Assembly: GCF_012933545.1 (NCBI RefSeq)
Contig: NZ_JAADJU010000003.1
Span: forward strand, 62,001 to 126,000
Reading direction: 5' to 3'
Source of the DNA: Rouxiella aceris
GTDB lineage: Bacteria > Pseudomonadota > Gammaproteobacteria > Enterobacterales > Enterobacteriaceae
DNA length: 64,000 bases
In this document: positions 25,001 through 34,960 of the stretch, one piece after another
How the letters are laid out: the number at the start of each line of letters is the position of its first letter
Numbering within the stretch: the stretch's first letter is position 1
Notes under the pieces: generated by a model
The model's database searches: none
Seen by the model: only the letters and a program-made list of their open reading frames with translations
What the model was told of the DNA's origin: nothing
Translations under genes and position numbers: made by a program

Positions 25001-26680
25001 ATGTTCCACGTTGCAGATAAAGGGCAGTGCGCAGATCGTTCAGAAAGCTGCGATGTATTGATTATCGGTTCGGGGGGCGCCGCGCTTAGCGCGGCACTTC
25101 GCGCGGCGGCGGCAGGTTTATCGGTCTTGATCGTCGAGAAAAGTCCGCTGCTGGGCGGTACGACCGCCATGTCGGGTGGCGCCACCTGGGTGCCGGCCAA
25201 TCACTATGCGCGCCAGGCGGGGATAGCTGACTCGCCGGAGGAGGCGTTGTGCTATTTGCGCGCCAGCGCACCGCCAGGCTGGGCCGCGACCGAAGAGCCG
25301 CTGTGGCGCGCCTTTGCCTATGCCGCCGGCGAGATGCTGGCTTTTGTCGAACAATATTCGCCGTTGCGCTTTGCCTTGACCGACGAGGGCGATCCGCTGG
25401 CGGCCTTTCCCGGGGCAAAAACCTGCGGTCGCATGCTGGCCCCTTTACCCCTGGCGGCAAGCTGGCTGGGTCAGCGCGGCCTGAAGCTGCGGCCATCGCC
25501 TTTACCCCAGTTTTATACCTACCACGAGACCATTACCGAGGATATCTGGCACCACCCGATCGCCGTTGCCTGGCGCTTGTCGCCGAGTTTGTTTTGGCGC
25601 TTTGCCCGCCGTTTGCGTACCAAGGGCGGGGCGCTGATCACCGGTCTGCTGGCCGGTTGCCTGGCGCGGGGTTGCCGTATTGTCACTGAGGCGCAGGTCG
25701 ACAGCCTGCGAGTGGCGGACAGCCATCGGGTGATCGGCGCGCGTTATCGCCATCGGCAGCAGTGGGTGGAGGTTAATGCACGTTGCGGCGTGGTGATCGC
25801 CAGCGGCGGTTTTGAAGGGGATAGCGACCGTCTTGGGCGGCATTTCCCGGGGCCGGTGGATTATATCTGTAGCCCGCCAACCAATACCGGTGATGGTCAG
25901 CGAATGGCCGAGGCGATAGGCGCGCAAATGGCGCATATGGATCAGGCCAATATGGGCGGCGCAGTACCCTGGCGTTATCAGGGGCAACCTTATGGTTTAT
26001 CGGTCTATTTTCATTACGAACCTAATGTGATTTTGGTTAATCGCCTGGGGAAACGCTTTACCAACGAGTTTATTTTCAATCTGGGCGAAGTTCTCGATAG
26101 CCGCGATAAGCAGGGAATGCCACAACATCTGCCCGCCTGGCTGGTGGCGGATAGCCGCTTGCTACAACGCTCGCCGATATTGCGTCTGATTGTCCTGCGC
26201 CATCGCGACTGGATGATCAAAGCCGATACGCTGGAGGCCCTGGCGGCCGAGTTGTCGCTACCCACTGACAGTCTGTCCGACACTATTGCGCGCTTTAACG
26301 GTTTTTGCGCCCAGGGAATTGATGAAGATTTTCACCGTGAGCGCGCCACTGCTCATGGTAAAGGCGATAGCCGTTTTCACGGCGGCCTGCTGGCCATTAA
26401 CCGGCCACCTTATTTGGCGGTGCCTTTTAATCGTTCGTTTCTGGCCACCAAGGGCGGTCCGCGCACCGATGAGTATGGTCGCGTACGCCACCGTGACGGC
26501 GAGATTATCCACGGCCTGTTTTGCGCCGGTGTCGCCATGGCCAATCCCATTGGCAGTCGGGCTGTGGGGGCCGGGACGACCCTTGGACCCAATCTGACCT
26601 GGGGTTATATCTGCGGCCGCACCCTGGCTGAACAGGCCGGGAAAATGCCGTCGCGATGTCATAAGGAGCCCGCATCATGA
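25001..26680 (+). CDS. FAD-dependent dehydrogenase, fumarate reductase/ketosteroid dehydrogenase type
   Basis: Protein of 559 residues. The dinucleotide fold VLIIGSGGAALSAALRAAAA and the second FAD motif near the C-terminus (GLFCAGVAMANPIGSRAVGAGTT) define the FAD_binding_2 family. GGTTAMSGGATWVPAN is typical of 3-ketosteroid delta-1-dehydrogenase-like members. No signal peptide or haem motif is present, so it acts in the cytoplasm. It probably oxidises a C-C or C-N bond of the imported compound. It overlaps the SDR gene by four bases. Confidence 0.88.
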   Translation: MFHVADKGQCADRSESCDVLIIGSGGAALSAALRAAAAGLSVLIVEKSPLLGGTTAMSGGATWVPANHYARQAGIADSPEEALCYLRASAPPGWAATEEPLWRAFAYAAGEMLAFVEQYSPLRFALTDEGDPLAAFPGAKTCGRMLAPLPLAASWLGQRGLKLRPSPLPQFYTYHETITEDIWHHPIAVAWRLSPSLFWRFARRLRTKGGALITGLLAGCLARGCRIVTEAQVDSLRVADSHRVIGARYRHRQQWVEVNARCGVVIASGGFEGDSDRLGRHFPGPVDYICSPPTNTGDGQRMAEAIGAQMAHMDQANMGGAVPWRYQGQPYGLSVYFHYEPNVILVNRLGKRFTNEFIFNLGEVLDSRDKQGMPQHLPAWLVADSRLLQRSPILRLIVLRHRDWMIKADTLEALAAELSLPTDSLSDTIARFNGFCAQGIDEDFHRERATAHGKGDSRFHGGLLAINRPPYLAVPFNRSFLATKGGPRTDEYGRVRHRDGEIIHGLFCAGVAMANPIGSRAVGAGTTLGPNLTWGYICGRTLAEQAGKMPSRCHKEPAS

Positions 26681-27438
26681 GCGATCTGCAACACAACGTC
26701 GCGCTGGTCACCGGCGGCGGCAAAGGTATTGGCCGGGCTGTCTGCCTTGAGCTGGCGGCCAATGGCGTCAAAATTGCATTGGTTTATCGAAGCGATCGGT
26801 TGAGTGCCGAAAACACGGCGCAGGAAATTATCGCGGCGGGAGGTGAAGTACGCCTCTATCAGGCCGAACTTACCGATCGCAGTAGCGTCAGCCAGTTGGT
26901 GGCCACCCTGATCGCAGACTGGGGGGCGATTGATATTCTGGTTAATAACGCCGGAGCCAGCGCCGGAGGCAGTCTGCTGGCGTTGAGTGACGATCGTTGG
27001 CAGCAGGTATTGCAGTCCAATCTCACCAGCTGTTTTATCACCAGCAGTGAAGTCGCCAAGGTGATGCTCAATCGCGGCGGCAGCATTATCAGCATTGCCG
27101 GGGCCTCGGCACACCGTTGTTATCCCGGAGCTGGGGCTTTTGGTCCCAGCAAGGCGGCGATCGTCAATCTAACCACCCAGATGGCAATGGAGTGGGCCCG
27201 CTACGGTATTCGCGTCAACGGCGTTAGCCCCGGTCCGATCCGCGAAGCGGACAGTGGTTGGCAAGCGCAGGAGCCGCTGCTTGCCAGAGAGGTGGCGACC
27301 TTGCCACTAAAACGCGCGGGCACGCCACAGGAAGTCGCCAAAGCCGTGCGTTATCTTGCCGCCGATGCCGGTTATACCACCGGCCAGATGCTGATTGTTG
27401 ACGGTGGCGGTTTTTGCACCTGGTATCTGGCACCTTGA
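26677..27438 (+). CDS. SDR-family oxidoreductase with Phe in place of the catalytic Tyr
   Basis: Protein of 253 residues, typical for FabG-like SDRs. The NAD(P) motif TGGGKGIG is at residues 10-17 and NNAG near residue 90. Where family members have Ser...Tyr-xxx-Lys, this one has Ser144, Phe155 and Lys159 (AFGPSK, codon TTT). The Tyr is the usual acid/base, so the protein may be inactive as a simple dehydrogenase, or may use another residue. The rest of the fold looks intact, including the C-terminal DGGG. It sits between the dehydrogenase and ABC ATPase genes. Confidence 0.9.
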   Translation: MSDLQHNVALVTGGGKGIGRAVCLELAANGVKIALVYRSDRLSAENTAQEIIAAGGEVRLYQAELTDRSSVSQLVATLIADWGAIDILVNNAGASAGGSLLALSDDRWQQVLQSNLTSCFITSSEVAKVMLNRGGSIISIAGASAHRCYPGAGAFGPSKAAIVNLTTQMAMEWARYGIRVNGVSPGPIREADSGWQAQEPLLAREVATLPLKRAGTPQEVAKAVRYLAADAGYTTGQMLIVDGGGFCTWYLAP

Positions 27439-27455
27439 CTTCAAGAGGCACCCCT

Positions 27456-28229
27456 ATGACAGCAGGCACTATTCCGGCCGTCGAAGCACGGCAGGTCATT
27501 AAATTGTTTAACGGTATCGAAATTCTCAAAGGGGTCGATCTGACCATTGCCAGCGGAGAAGTGGTGTGTCTCATTGGCCCCTCCGGTTCGGGAAAATCGA
27601 CCTTTTTACGCTGCCTTAACCATCTGGAAAAAATTGATGGCGGCTCCTTGCAGGTTTTTGGTGAATGGATCGGTTATCGGCAAGTGGGGGACCGGCTGCA
27701 TAGTTTGAAAGAGTCGGAGATCGTGCGTCAACGGGCGCGCATCGGCATGGTTTTTCAGCGCTTTAATCTGTTTGGCCATATGACGGCTCTGGAGAATGTT
27801 ATCGAAGCGCCGATGCAGGTGAAAAAAGTCCCTCGCCCCCAGGCGATAGCCGAGGCGCAACAACTGCTCGATCGCGTTGGCCTCAGCCACCGTTATCACG
27901 CCTATCCGAGCGAATTGTCCGGGGGGCAGCAGCAGCGGGTGGCGATTGCCCGTGCGCTGGCCATGAAGCCGCAGATCATGTTGTTCGACGAGCCGACCAG
28001 CGCACTGGATCCTGAACTGGTGGGGGAAGTGCTGGATGTGATGCGCAGTCTGGCAGAAGAAGGAATGACCATGGTGGTGGTGACCCATGAAATGGCCTTT
28101 GCCCGTGAAGTCTGTAGCAAGGTGGCCTTTATGGATAACGGCGCGATTATTGAAACGGACACGCCGCAGCGTCTGTTTAGCGCGCCAGCGCATGCCAGGA
28201 CCCGCGATTTTCTCACGCGTGTGCTTTAA
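27456..28229 (+). CDS. Polar amino acid ABC transporter ATPase (GlnQ/HisP-type)
   Basis: Protein of 257 residues from the ATG at 27456 (AGAGG upstream); an open frame from 27414 overlaps the SDR gene. Walker [15 protein letters not shown], signature [15 protein letters not shown], Walker [16 protein letters not shown]. It is the energiser for the permease encoded next and the binding protein at the start of the operon. Confidence 0.94.
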   Translation: MTAGTIPAVEARQVIKLFNGIEILKGVDLTIASGEVVCLIGPSGSGKSTFLRCLNHLEKIDGGSLQVFGEWIGYRQVGDRLHSLKESEIVRQRARIGMVFQRFNLFGHMTALENVIEAPMQVKKVPRPQAIAEAQQLLDRVGLSHRYHAYPSELSGGQQQRVAIARALAMKPQIMLFDEPTSALDPELVGEVLDVMRSLAEEGMTMVVVTHEMAFAREVCSKVAFMDNGAIIETDTPQRLFSAPAHARTRDFLTRVL

Positions 28230-28288
28230 GGAACTTGCCATGAAAATCGCGATAAAAAAATGCGTAAAGCAGGTTGATTTGTGTTCAG

Positions 28289-28323
28289 TTAAATTATAAA
28301 TTTAATTAACTGATTAATTAAAT
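28289..28323. promoter_or_regulatory. TTAATTAA-type operator, site 2 (perfect palindrome)
   Basis: At 28300-28323, arms ATTTAATTAA and TTAATTAAAT are perfect inverted repeats around the 4-base centre CTGA. A second overlapping palindrome, TTAAATT-ATA-AATTTAA, spans 28289-28305. The site lies about 70 bases before the permease gene, in the 160-base gap after the ATPase gene, so a second promoter of the regulon is probable here. Confidence 0.7.
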
Positions 28324-28390
28324 CGGTGCTGAATTGGTGGCTTTCATCGCCCTGATCCCACACCGGCTGTCCTTCCTTCAGATTGAGTGA

Positions 28391-29317
28391 ATGAGAGAAA
28401 TGATGACAGATAATCAGCATCCACAACGCCTTGGGTTGGCACACAAAAACGCCATCTCGCCCCCAAAGGCGGCGGGGAACAGCGTCGCCACTCAGCCATT
28501 GACCGTAGTGTCGCCGCGCTATTACGGACGCTGGATATCGCTGCTGGTCGCCCTGGCACTGGTGGTGATGGTGGCACACTCGATGATCACCAATCCCAAT
28601 TTTGCCTGGGCCACGGTGGGGAAATATTTGTTCTCGCTGACCATTCTACAGGGGCTATGGGTCACGGTGTGGCTGACGCTGGTTATTATGGCACTGGCGA
28701 TTGTATTAAGCGTGATTTTGGCGGTGATGCGTCTCTCCCCCAATCCGTTATTTAGCGGCTTTAGTCGCGGATATATCTGGTTCTTTCGCGGAACGCCGGT
28801 GCTGGTGCAATTAATTTTCTGGTACAACCTGGCCGCGTTATATCCCACGTTCAGTATCAGCTTGCCATTTATGCCAGTGATTTATACCAGCAGCATGAAT
28901 GACTTAATTACTCCCTGGACTGCTGCGATATTGGGACTGGGGTTAAATGAAGCCGCTTATATGGCGGAAATTATTCGCGCCGGTATTGCCTCGGTAGATG
29001 ATGGCCAGCAGGAGGCAGCGCGGGCGCTCGGTATGCAAAAGACGCAATGGCTAAGACGCATTATTTTGCCGCAGGCGGTGCCTTTTATTATTCCACCCAC
29101 CGGCAACCAGGTGATTGGCATGCTGAAAAGCACTTCGCTGGTTAGTGTAATTTCGCTGTCAGACTTATTGTATTCCGCGCAGGCCATCTATTCGCGGACT
29201 TATGAAAATATCCCGTTATTAATTGTGGCCTGTATTTGGTATCTGGTCGCCACCACGGTATTAAGCGTTATCCAAAGCAAAGTTGAACGATATTTCCAGA
29301 AAGGCAAACGCCGTTAA
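28391..29317 (+). CDS. Polar amino acid ABC transporter permease (HisM/GltK-type)
   Basis: About 308 residues; the start could also be the ATG at 28400. An unusual N-terminal cytoplasmic arm of about 50 residues precedes the membrane domain. Text such as IWFFRGTPVLVQLIFWYNL and the loop DDGQQEAARALGMQKTQWLR (EAA motif) are typical of the family. Only one permease gene is present, so the channel is probably a homodimer. Confidence 0.92.
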   Translation: MREMMTDNQHPQRLGLAHKNAISPPKAAGNSVATQPLTVVSPRYYGRWISLLVALALVVMVAHSMITNPNFAWATVGKYLFSLTILQGLWVTVWLTLVIMALAIVLSVILAVMRLSPNPLFSGFSRGYIWFFRGTPVLVQLIFWYNLAALYPTFSISLPFMPVIYTSSMNDLITPWTAAILGLGLNEAAYMAEIIRAGIASVDDGQQEAARALGMQKTQWLRRIILPQAVPFIIPPTGNQVIGMLKSTSLVSVISLSDLLYSAQAIYSRTYENIPLLIVACIWYLVATTVLSVIQSKVERYFQKGKRR

Positions 29318-29343
29318 TTAATGCAGTTTTCGCCGGGGGTAGA

Positions 29344-30393
29344 ATGAAACTTGGACTGTTTAATTTAATGTCATTTAAAGACAATCCTGGGGGGATCCAG
29401 GGGGTCATTAAGGATACTCGCAAAATGGTAGCGCTGGCCGAAGAGATCGGCTTTGAGACCGCCTGGTTTGCGGAGCATCATTTTACCAATTATTCGCTAA
29501 GCGTTTCACCGTTAATTATGGCGGCGCATATGGCCGGTTATACCCGGCGTATCAAGCTGGGCACCGCGGTTATTGTGCTACCGCTTTATCATCCCATGCG
29601 CCTGGCGCAGGAGATCGCCCTGGTCGATCGACTGACCGACGGACGGCTGGTGCTGGGTATTGGCAGTGGTTATCAGGCCTATGAGTTTGCGCGTTACGGA
29701 CTGGATGTGGAACAGCGCAATCAGGCGCTGCTTGAGGGCTGGGCACTGATCTGTCGGGCCTTGACGGCAGGCAACACTCAGTCGTCAGGCTTTCAGGGCG
29801 AGTCACTGCACACCGATTTTTTGCTCAATACGCTGCAACAACCTTTGCCGCCGTTGTTTGTTACCTCCAGCAATGCGGAGATTTTACGCGCCTTTGAACC
29901 CTGGCAGCCCACGCCTTTTATGACTGCCGGTTATCGTGGATCGCCGCGTCTGCGTCAGATGGTGCAGGATGCGCGGCAGAGCTGGCGGCAGGCGGGGGCG
30001 GATGGCGAGCGGCCGATCGCAGTACAGCAATATATCCATATTACCGACAGTCGGCTTGCGGCTCATCAGGCGGCGGAGCGGGCGATGTTTGTTGCTCGCA
30101 TGATCGCTGCCTTGCATGAGAAAAAAACCGCCACTGACGGTGCCTTTATCAGTGCACCGCCGTTTGCCAATGAGCCGGATGCCGACGAAATCTGCCGCAA
30201 CCTGATGATTGGCGATCCGCACAACGTCGCCGAACGCATTATTGCCGAGGTGCTGGAGACCGGTGCCAGCCACTACAACTGCTTTTTCCAGTTTGGCGAT
30301 ATGCCGATCGATGACGCATTGCGTTCATTAACGCGCTTTGGCAACGAGGTGATCCCGCTGCTCGAAGACGCTCTCGGCCCTGTCCGCTGCTAA
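29344..30393 (+). CDS. Luciferase-like flavin-dependent monooxygenase
   Basis: Protein of 349 residues with the bacterial luciferase-like TIM-barrel pattern: ETAWFAEHHFTNYSLSVSP near residue 45, KLGTAVIVLPLYHPMRLAQE, and RLVLGIGSGYQAYEF. These enzymes use reduced FMN (or F420 in other bacteria) and O2 to oxidise their substrate. A flavin reductase is not encoded nearby. It lies between the transporter and the Rieske oxygenase genes. Confidence 0.9.
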   Translation: MKLGLFNLMSFKDNPGGIQGVIKDTRKMVALAEEIGFETAWFAEHHFTNYSLSVSPLIMAAHMAGYTRRIKLGTAVIVLPLYHPMRLAQEIALVDRLTDGRLVLGIGSGYQAYEFARYGLDVEQRNQALLEGWALICRALTAGNTQSSGFQGESLHTDFLLNTLQQPLPPLFVTSSNAEILRAFEPWQPTPFMTAGYRGSPRLRQMVQDARQSWRQAGADGERPIAVQQYIHITDSRLAAHQAAERAMFVARMIAALHEKKTATDGAFISAPPFANEPDADEICRNLMIGDPHNVAERIIAEVLETGASHYNCFFQFGDMPIDDALRSLTRFGNEVIPLLEDALGPVRC

Positions 30394-30453
30394 GGGGATG
30401 TCGCCGTTACGCTGCTTTGTCTTGTAGAAAACCTTTTGAGGGAGGTGTTTACC

Positions 30454-31620
30454 ATGCTCGACGTGTCCCGAAAGATTGACTGTGTGGTCGACGAAGGTCA
30501 GGCCATTGCCGAGAGCATTATCGCTCAACAGAGCACTCATGCTGGCCAGGCAACCACGCTGCCGCCGCAGGCGTATCACAGTGAGTCTTTTTTTCAGTTG
30601 GAAAAAGAGAAAATTTTTCGCCAGGACTGGCTGTTTATTGGCCATATCTCGCAGATCCCGCAGGTGGGGGATTATTTCAGTATCGATATTATCGATGAAC
30701 CCTTGCTGTGTACCCGCAGCGAAGAGGGGATCCGCGTGATGTCGCGGGTGTGCCTGCATCGTTGGGTACCGATTGTCGAGGGCAGCGGTAATGCCAAGGT
30801 GCTGGTCTGCCCGTTTCATAACTGGAGCTACAACATTCAGGGCCAGTTGGTGGGTGCACCGCAAATGAATCAGGCCGAGGATTTTGATCGTAAATCCTGC
30901 CAACTGCCGCAAATCCGCAGTGAAATCGTCGCCGGGATGATTTTTATTACCTTTTCCGCCGAAGTAGAACCCCTGGCAACCCGTTTGGCACCGGTGCTGC
31001 CGCTGTTTGAAAAATACCATTTTGCCGAGCTGCAAACCGCCTATCCCCTGGACTACGACTGTCCCTTTAACTGGAAAATGGCGGTGGAGACTTTTATGGA
31101 GTGCTACCACCATTCGGCAGTTCACCGCACCACGCTGGAGGACAGTTTTCCCGGGCGTCTCAGTTATATCGGCGAGGACGGCCCCGGCTGGACCTTTTGT
31201 CACCAACCTCTGCGTAAAAACGGCGATATCAGTGAAGTGTTGACCGCCGGGTTGTTGCCGTTTGCCGGTATGAGCGAGGAGGATCTGCGCCGTATCGATC
31301 TGATGCTGATCTATCCCTTCTGCCTGATTGGCCTAAATCCCGATCGAATCAGCATCAGTACGCTACTCCCACTCAATAGCGCGATGACTCAATGGCATCG
31401 CCTGGTGCTGGTCTCCCGTGAGTCGATGCAGCAGGAGGGGTTTGCCGACACCGCGGAAATGATGAAAAACAGCAGTACCGCGATCATTGCCGAAGATCTG
31501 GAAATCAACAGCCTGCAACGGCGCGGCAGCCGTTCACAGCTCGCCCGGCCCGGTCGGTTGGGGCATCTGGAGAAAACCGTGTGGCATTTGGCCAACTATA
31601 TCAAAAGTAAATTACGTTAG
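30454..31620 (+). CDS. Rieske-type oxygenase, alpha subunit
   Basis: Protein of 388 residues from the ATG at 30454 (GGAGG upstream). The Rieske cluster ligands are Cys100, His102, Cys119 and His122. The mononuclear iron site is in MECYHHSAVH (His219/His220 and His224). Such enzymes hydroxylate aromatic rings or remove N-methyl groups. A reductase or ferredoxin partner gene is not seen anywhere in the window, so electrons must come from elsewhere. It lies within the catabolic cluster with a glutamine synthetase-like ligase. Confidence 0.9.
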   Translation: MLDVSRKIDCVVDEGQAIAESIIAQQSTHAGQATTLPPQAYHSESFFQLEKEKIFRQDWLFIGHISQIPQVGDYFSIDIIDEPLLCTRSEEGIRVMSRVCLHRWVPIVEGSGNAKVLVCPFHNWSYNIQGQLVGAPQMNQAEDFDRKSCQLPQIRSEIVAGMIFITFSAEVEPLATRLAPVLPLFEKYHFAELQTAYPLDYDCPFNWKMAVETFMECYHHSAVHRTTLEDSFPGRLSYIGEDGPGWTFCHQPLRKNGDISEVLTAGLLPFAGMSEEDLRRIDLMLIYPFCLIGLNPDRISISTLLPLNSAMTQWHRLVLVSRESMQQEGFADTAEMMKNSSTAIIAEDLEINSLQRRGSRSQLARPGRLGHLEKTVWHLANYIKSKLR

Positions 31621-31697
31621 GACGACGGCAACCTGCACCGGTTGATCATGCCGCTATTTGCTGCTGGCACTTTATTAATCAGAGAAAGAGACACCGT

Positions 31698-32684
31698 ATG
31701 AGAACGTTAAAATTAGGCCACTCGGGGCTGGAGGTTTCCGCTGTCTGTCTGGGGTGTCTGACCTATGCCCCCAAGGAGGCCAGCGGTTATAGCTGGTCGC
31801 TGGACGAGGCGGAGAGTCGTCCCTTTATCCGTAAGGCGCTGGAATTGGGCATTAATTTTTTCGATACCGCCAACGCCTATTCCAAAGGGGTGAGCGAAGA
31901 GATCCTCGGGCGAGCGCTCAAGGATTATGCCAATCGCGATAACGTGGTGATCGCCACCAAACTCTATAATCCGATGCGCAGCGGGCCAAACAGCAAGGGA
32001 CTGTCACGCAAGGCGATTATCAGCGAGTGTGAGGCCAGTCTGCGGCGGCTGGGTACCGACTATATCGATCTCTACCAGATCCACCGTTGGGATTATGACA
32101 CCCCGCTGGAAGAGACGCTCGAAGCGCTGCATGACCTGGTTAAAGCCGGTAAAGTCCGCTATCTCGGCGCGTCCTCAATGTTTGCCTGGCAATTTTCCAA
32201 GGCGCTACAGGTCGCCAAATACCATGGCTGGACGCGTTTTATTTGCATGCAAAACCATCTGAACCTGCTCTACCGCGAGGAAGAGCGTGAAATGCTGGGA
32301 TTATGTGCCAGTGAAGGCGTTGGAGTGACACCCTGGAGCCCGCTGGCGCGCGGGTTACTGACCCGTCCCTGGCAGCAACCAAGCGCTTCGGGGCGCAGCG
32401 GTAACGATGCTTACAGCAATAAACTCTATGCCGCCAGCGAGGAGGCCGATCGCAAAGTCATTGATGCCGTCACCACCGTCGCCCGACAGCGCGGCGTGCC
32501 GCAAGCGCAAATTGCCCTGGCCTGGCTCTATCGCCATCCCTCGGTGGTGGCGCCGGTGGTGGGTGCGACCCGATTCTCCCATCTCGAGGATGCGCTGGCG
32601 GCCACTGAGCTGGTGCTGGAGCGCGAGGAGATCCAGGCGTTGGAAGCCCCCTATATTCCACATAATGTTGTTGAGCATGAGTAA
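31698..32684 (+). CDS. Aldo/keto reductase
   Basis: Protein of 328 residues. The tetrad is visible: Asp in NFFDTANAYSKG with Tyr six residues on, Lys in VVIATKLYN, His in YQIHRWDYDTP. NADP-binding text near the C-terminus (PVVGATRFSHLEDAL) fits the YajO/Tas-like group. It reduces aldehydes or ketones. It is probably one step of the catabolic pathway; the substrate is unknown. Confidence 0.9.
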   Translation: MRTLKLGHSGLEVSAVCLGCLTYAPKEASGYSWSLDEAESRPFIRKALELGINFFDTANAYSKGVSEEILGRALKDYANRDNVVIATKLYNPMRSGPNSKGLSRKAIISECEASLRRLGTDYIDLYQIHRWDYDTPLEETLEALHDLVKAGKVRYLGASSMFAWQFSKALQVAKYHGWTRFICMQNHLNLLYREEEREMLGLCASEGVGVTPWSPLARGLLTRPWQQPSASGRSGNDAYSNKLYAASEEADRKVIDAVTTVARQRGVPQAQIALAWLYRHPSVVAPVVGATRFSHLEDALAATELVLEREEIQALEAPYIPHNVVEHE

Positions 32685-32722
32685 TGCTCACGCTACCGAT
32701 TGTCTAGCAGGCGGAACCCGTA

Positions 32723-34093
32723 ATGAAAAAAACAGCAGAACAGATCGCAGCCATTGAGCAGTCACTCAGAGACAAGGGCGTAGAGTATTGCATGGGAGCT
32801 TATGTCGATATTCATGGCATTCCCAAAGGCAAGGTGGTGCCCATTAATCACTTTTCGCAGATGGCGCAAGGCTCTGAGCGTTACACTGGCTATGCGTTAG
32901 ACGGCCTGGGCCAATCCCCGCACGAAGACGAGCTGACCTCGGTGCCGGACCTCGACCATATTATTCAACTGCCGTGGCAACCGAAAATTGCCTGGATGCC
33001 CGCGGATAATGCCTTTCAGGGGCAACCCTATGCCCTGAATACCCGGGTAGCGCTGCAAAATGTCATCAAGCAGGCCAATGATATGGGTTTTGGTTTTAAT
33101 CTGGGCATTGAGTGCGAGATCTACCTGCTCAAACGTGAAGCTGACGGTTCGCTGTCGGTACCGGAAAAAGACAATAAGCTGAATAAGCCCTGTTATGACC
33201 TGCAAGGCTTTGTGGAGCAGTTTGCCTGGCTTGACCAGGTGTCCAGTTGCATTAACGAGTTGGGCTGGGATCTCTATTCCCTCGACCATGAGGACGGCAA
33301 CTCCCAGTATGAATTTGATTTTAATTATGCCGATGCGTTGACCACCTGCGATCGTATGATCTTCTTCCGTTTTATGGCCAAACACTATGCCAAAGAGTTG
33401 GGGCTGGTGGCGACCATGATGCCGAAACCTTTCTCCGATAAAACCGGAACCGGCGCGCATTTCAATATGTCGCTCTACGATCTGCATAGCGGTGCCAATC
33501 TGTTCAAAACCCAGGATGCCGGGGATGAAGATCCCTATGGCCTCGGTTTGACTGAAATCGGCTACTACTTTATTGGCGGCCTGCTGCGTCATGGCCGTGC
33601 GCTCTGCGCCGCCTTTGCGCCGACGGTCAACAGCTATAAACGTCTGGTGCGTCAAGGGGCGATGAGTTATTTCTCCTGGGCACCGGTGTTTAACTCCTAT
33701 GGATCCAACAACCGCACCAACTCGGTTCGCGTCCCGGCGGGCGGCGGTCGCTGCGAGTCACGTAACGCCGACGGTGCGGTCAATCCTTATCTGGCGGCGA
33801 CGCTGGCGCTGGCCGCCGGGCTGGAGGGGATCCGCGAGAAAATCGACCCGCGTCAACCCAACGAAGACAATCTCTATGCCATCAGTGAAGCGGAGCGGCG
33901 CGCGCGGGGTATTGATTTCTTGCCGCAAAACCTGCTTGAAGCGGTGGAGGCTTTTGACAGCGATCCTTTTGTGGAAGCCACCCTGGGCAAGGCGCTAAAA
34001 GACGAGTTTGTGAAATATAAAACCCAGGAGTGGAATCAATATCACCTGAGTATCAGTCAGTGGGAAATAGAAAAATACAGCACAATTTTCTAG
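32723..34093 (+). CDS. Glutamine synthetase-like ligase, type III (GlnT family)
   Basis: Protein of 456 residues. The catalytic domain is clear: [51 protein letters not shown], and [21 protein letters not shown]. The GlnT and gamma-glutamylmethylamide synthetase group joins glutamate to ammonia or an amine. In this cluster it may gamma-glutamylate an amine substrate or assimilate released ammonia. A hairpin follows the gene, so it is the last of its operon. Confidence 0.9.
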   Translation: MKKTAEQIAAIEQSLRDKGVEYCMGAYVDIHGIPKGKVVPINHFSQMAQGSERYTGYALDGLGQSPHEDELTSVPDLDHIIQLPWQPKIAWMPADNAFQGQPYALNTRVALQNVIKQANDMGFGFNLGIECEIYLLKREADGSLSVPEKDNKLNKPCYDLQGFVEQFAWLDQVSSCINELGWDLYSLDHEDGNSQYEFDFNYADALTTCDRMIFFRFMAKHYAKELGLVATMMPKPFSDKTGTGAHFNMSLYDLHSGANLFKTQDAGDEDPYGLGLTEIGYYFIGGLLRHGRALCAAFAPTVNSYKRLVRQGAMSYFSWAPVFNSYGSNNRTNSVRVPAGGGRCESRNADGAVNPYLAATLALAAGLEGIREKIDPRQPNEDNLYAISEAERRARGIDFLPQNLLEAVEAFDSDPFVEATLGKALKDEFVKYKTQEWNQYHLSISQWEIEKYSTIF

Positions 34094-34101
34094 GGCTGGA
34101 C

Positions 34102-34138
34102 GGACGCCCCTCCTGATCTGTTGCCAGGAAGGGCGTCC
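34102..34138. terminator. Long hairpin between convergent genes
   Basis: GGACGCCCCTCCTG pairs with CAGGAAGGGCGTCC, 14 positions with one mismatch, around a 9-base loop. It lies between the convergent ligase and TetR genes and can act in both directions, though no T-run follows. Confidence 0.7.
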
Positions 34139-34139
34139 A

Positions 34140-34778
34140 TCACGCGGGAACCGGCTCTAAATGTTCGAGGACAAATTCACGCATGCAGTTAATGGCATGT
34201 TTGTATTTAAAACTGGGAAACATCACGCTGCGAAACAGCACGCCGTCAAGAAAGGTGGAAATAAACATCGACATATCTGCCGGATTAACTTCGCGGAATT
34301 GACCGGCGGCAATGCCTTCCTTCAGGGTGTTCTTCAGTACCACCGACTCTTTCTCGTAAAACTTTTTAATCGCTTTATCGATATTGGTCATATGTTCATG
34401 AGTGTTGGCGTAATCCAGGCTGATTTTTGCCAGTTTCTGCATCAGGGTAAATTGCAGAATATGAATTTCTATCCACGAAAACAGGATCTGTTTCGGGCTG
34501 GCAGAATTTGCCGCAATGGTATCAAACTGCAGAAAGGCTTTTTCTACTGCGGCTTCAATAACCTTTAGAAACAGATCTTCCTTGGAGCCAAAGTAATAAT
34601 AAATCAAGGCAGAATTGAGTCCGGTGGCCTTGGCAATATCTTTGATGCGCACCGAGGAGTAATTTTGATTGGCAAACAGGTCGAAAGCGGAATCCAATAA
34701 AATGGCGGCCACGTCACTGTGATTTTTTTTGCCGGGTTTGTCTTCGCTGGCGGGGGCCTTGACCCTGGGTTCCTTCAT
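34140..34778 (-). CDS. TetR-family repressor of the catabolic regulon
   Basis: Protein of 212 residues. After a basic N-terminal tail of 20 residues, the helix-turn-helix is at about residues 25-70 (SVRIKDIAKATGLNSALIYY, YFGSKEDLF). The C-terminal domain is helical for ligand binding. The gene lies at the centre of four TTAATTAA palindromes, one of them in its own promoter region. It is the best candidate to bind them and repress the regulon until its substrate arrives. Confidence 0.9.
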   Translation of the reverse strand: MKEPRVKAPASEDKPGKKNHSDVAAILLDSAFDLFANQNYSSVRIKDIAKATGLNSALIYYYFGSKEDLFLKVIEAAVEKAFLQFDTIAANSASPKQILFSWIEIHILQFTLMQKLAKISLDYANTHEHMTNIDKAIKKFYEKESVVLKNTLKEGIAAGQFREVNPADMSMFISTFLDGVLFRSVMFPSFKYKHAINCMREFVLEHLEPVPA

Positions 34779-34891
34779 TAGCGTCCTATGGGTGTTCCGT
34801 GAGGTTGAAGAGATATTCTGGCATGAGCAAAGCGCTTAATGAAATGATTTATAGACATTTTATGGGCTATTTTTAAAATCCTCATCATCTC

Positions 34892-34915
34892 AACAAGTTA
34901 ACTAGTTAATTAATT
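34892..34915. promoter_or_regulatory. TTAATTAA-type operator, site 3
   Basis: Arms AACAAGTTAA and TTAATTAATT flank the 4-base centre CTAG, a weaker copy of site 2. It is in the divergent gap between the TetR gene and the hydrolase gene, where it could control both. Confidence 0.55.
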
Positions 34916-34960
34916 ATTTTCGATTTCACTGGCGCTAATGACCGCCGGGAGAGGAGTCTT

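Noticed and set aside
28345-28362. Possible sigma-54 promoter TTGGTGGCTTTCATCGC beside operator site 2
   Set aside because: The distance between GG and GC is 11 rather than 10 bases and the TTGC element is missing.
34818-34834. Possible sigma-54 promoter CTGGCATGAGCAAAGCG upstream of the hydrolase gene
   Set aside because: GG-GC spacing is right, but the -12 element reads AAGC instead of TTGC; too weak to call.
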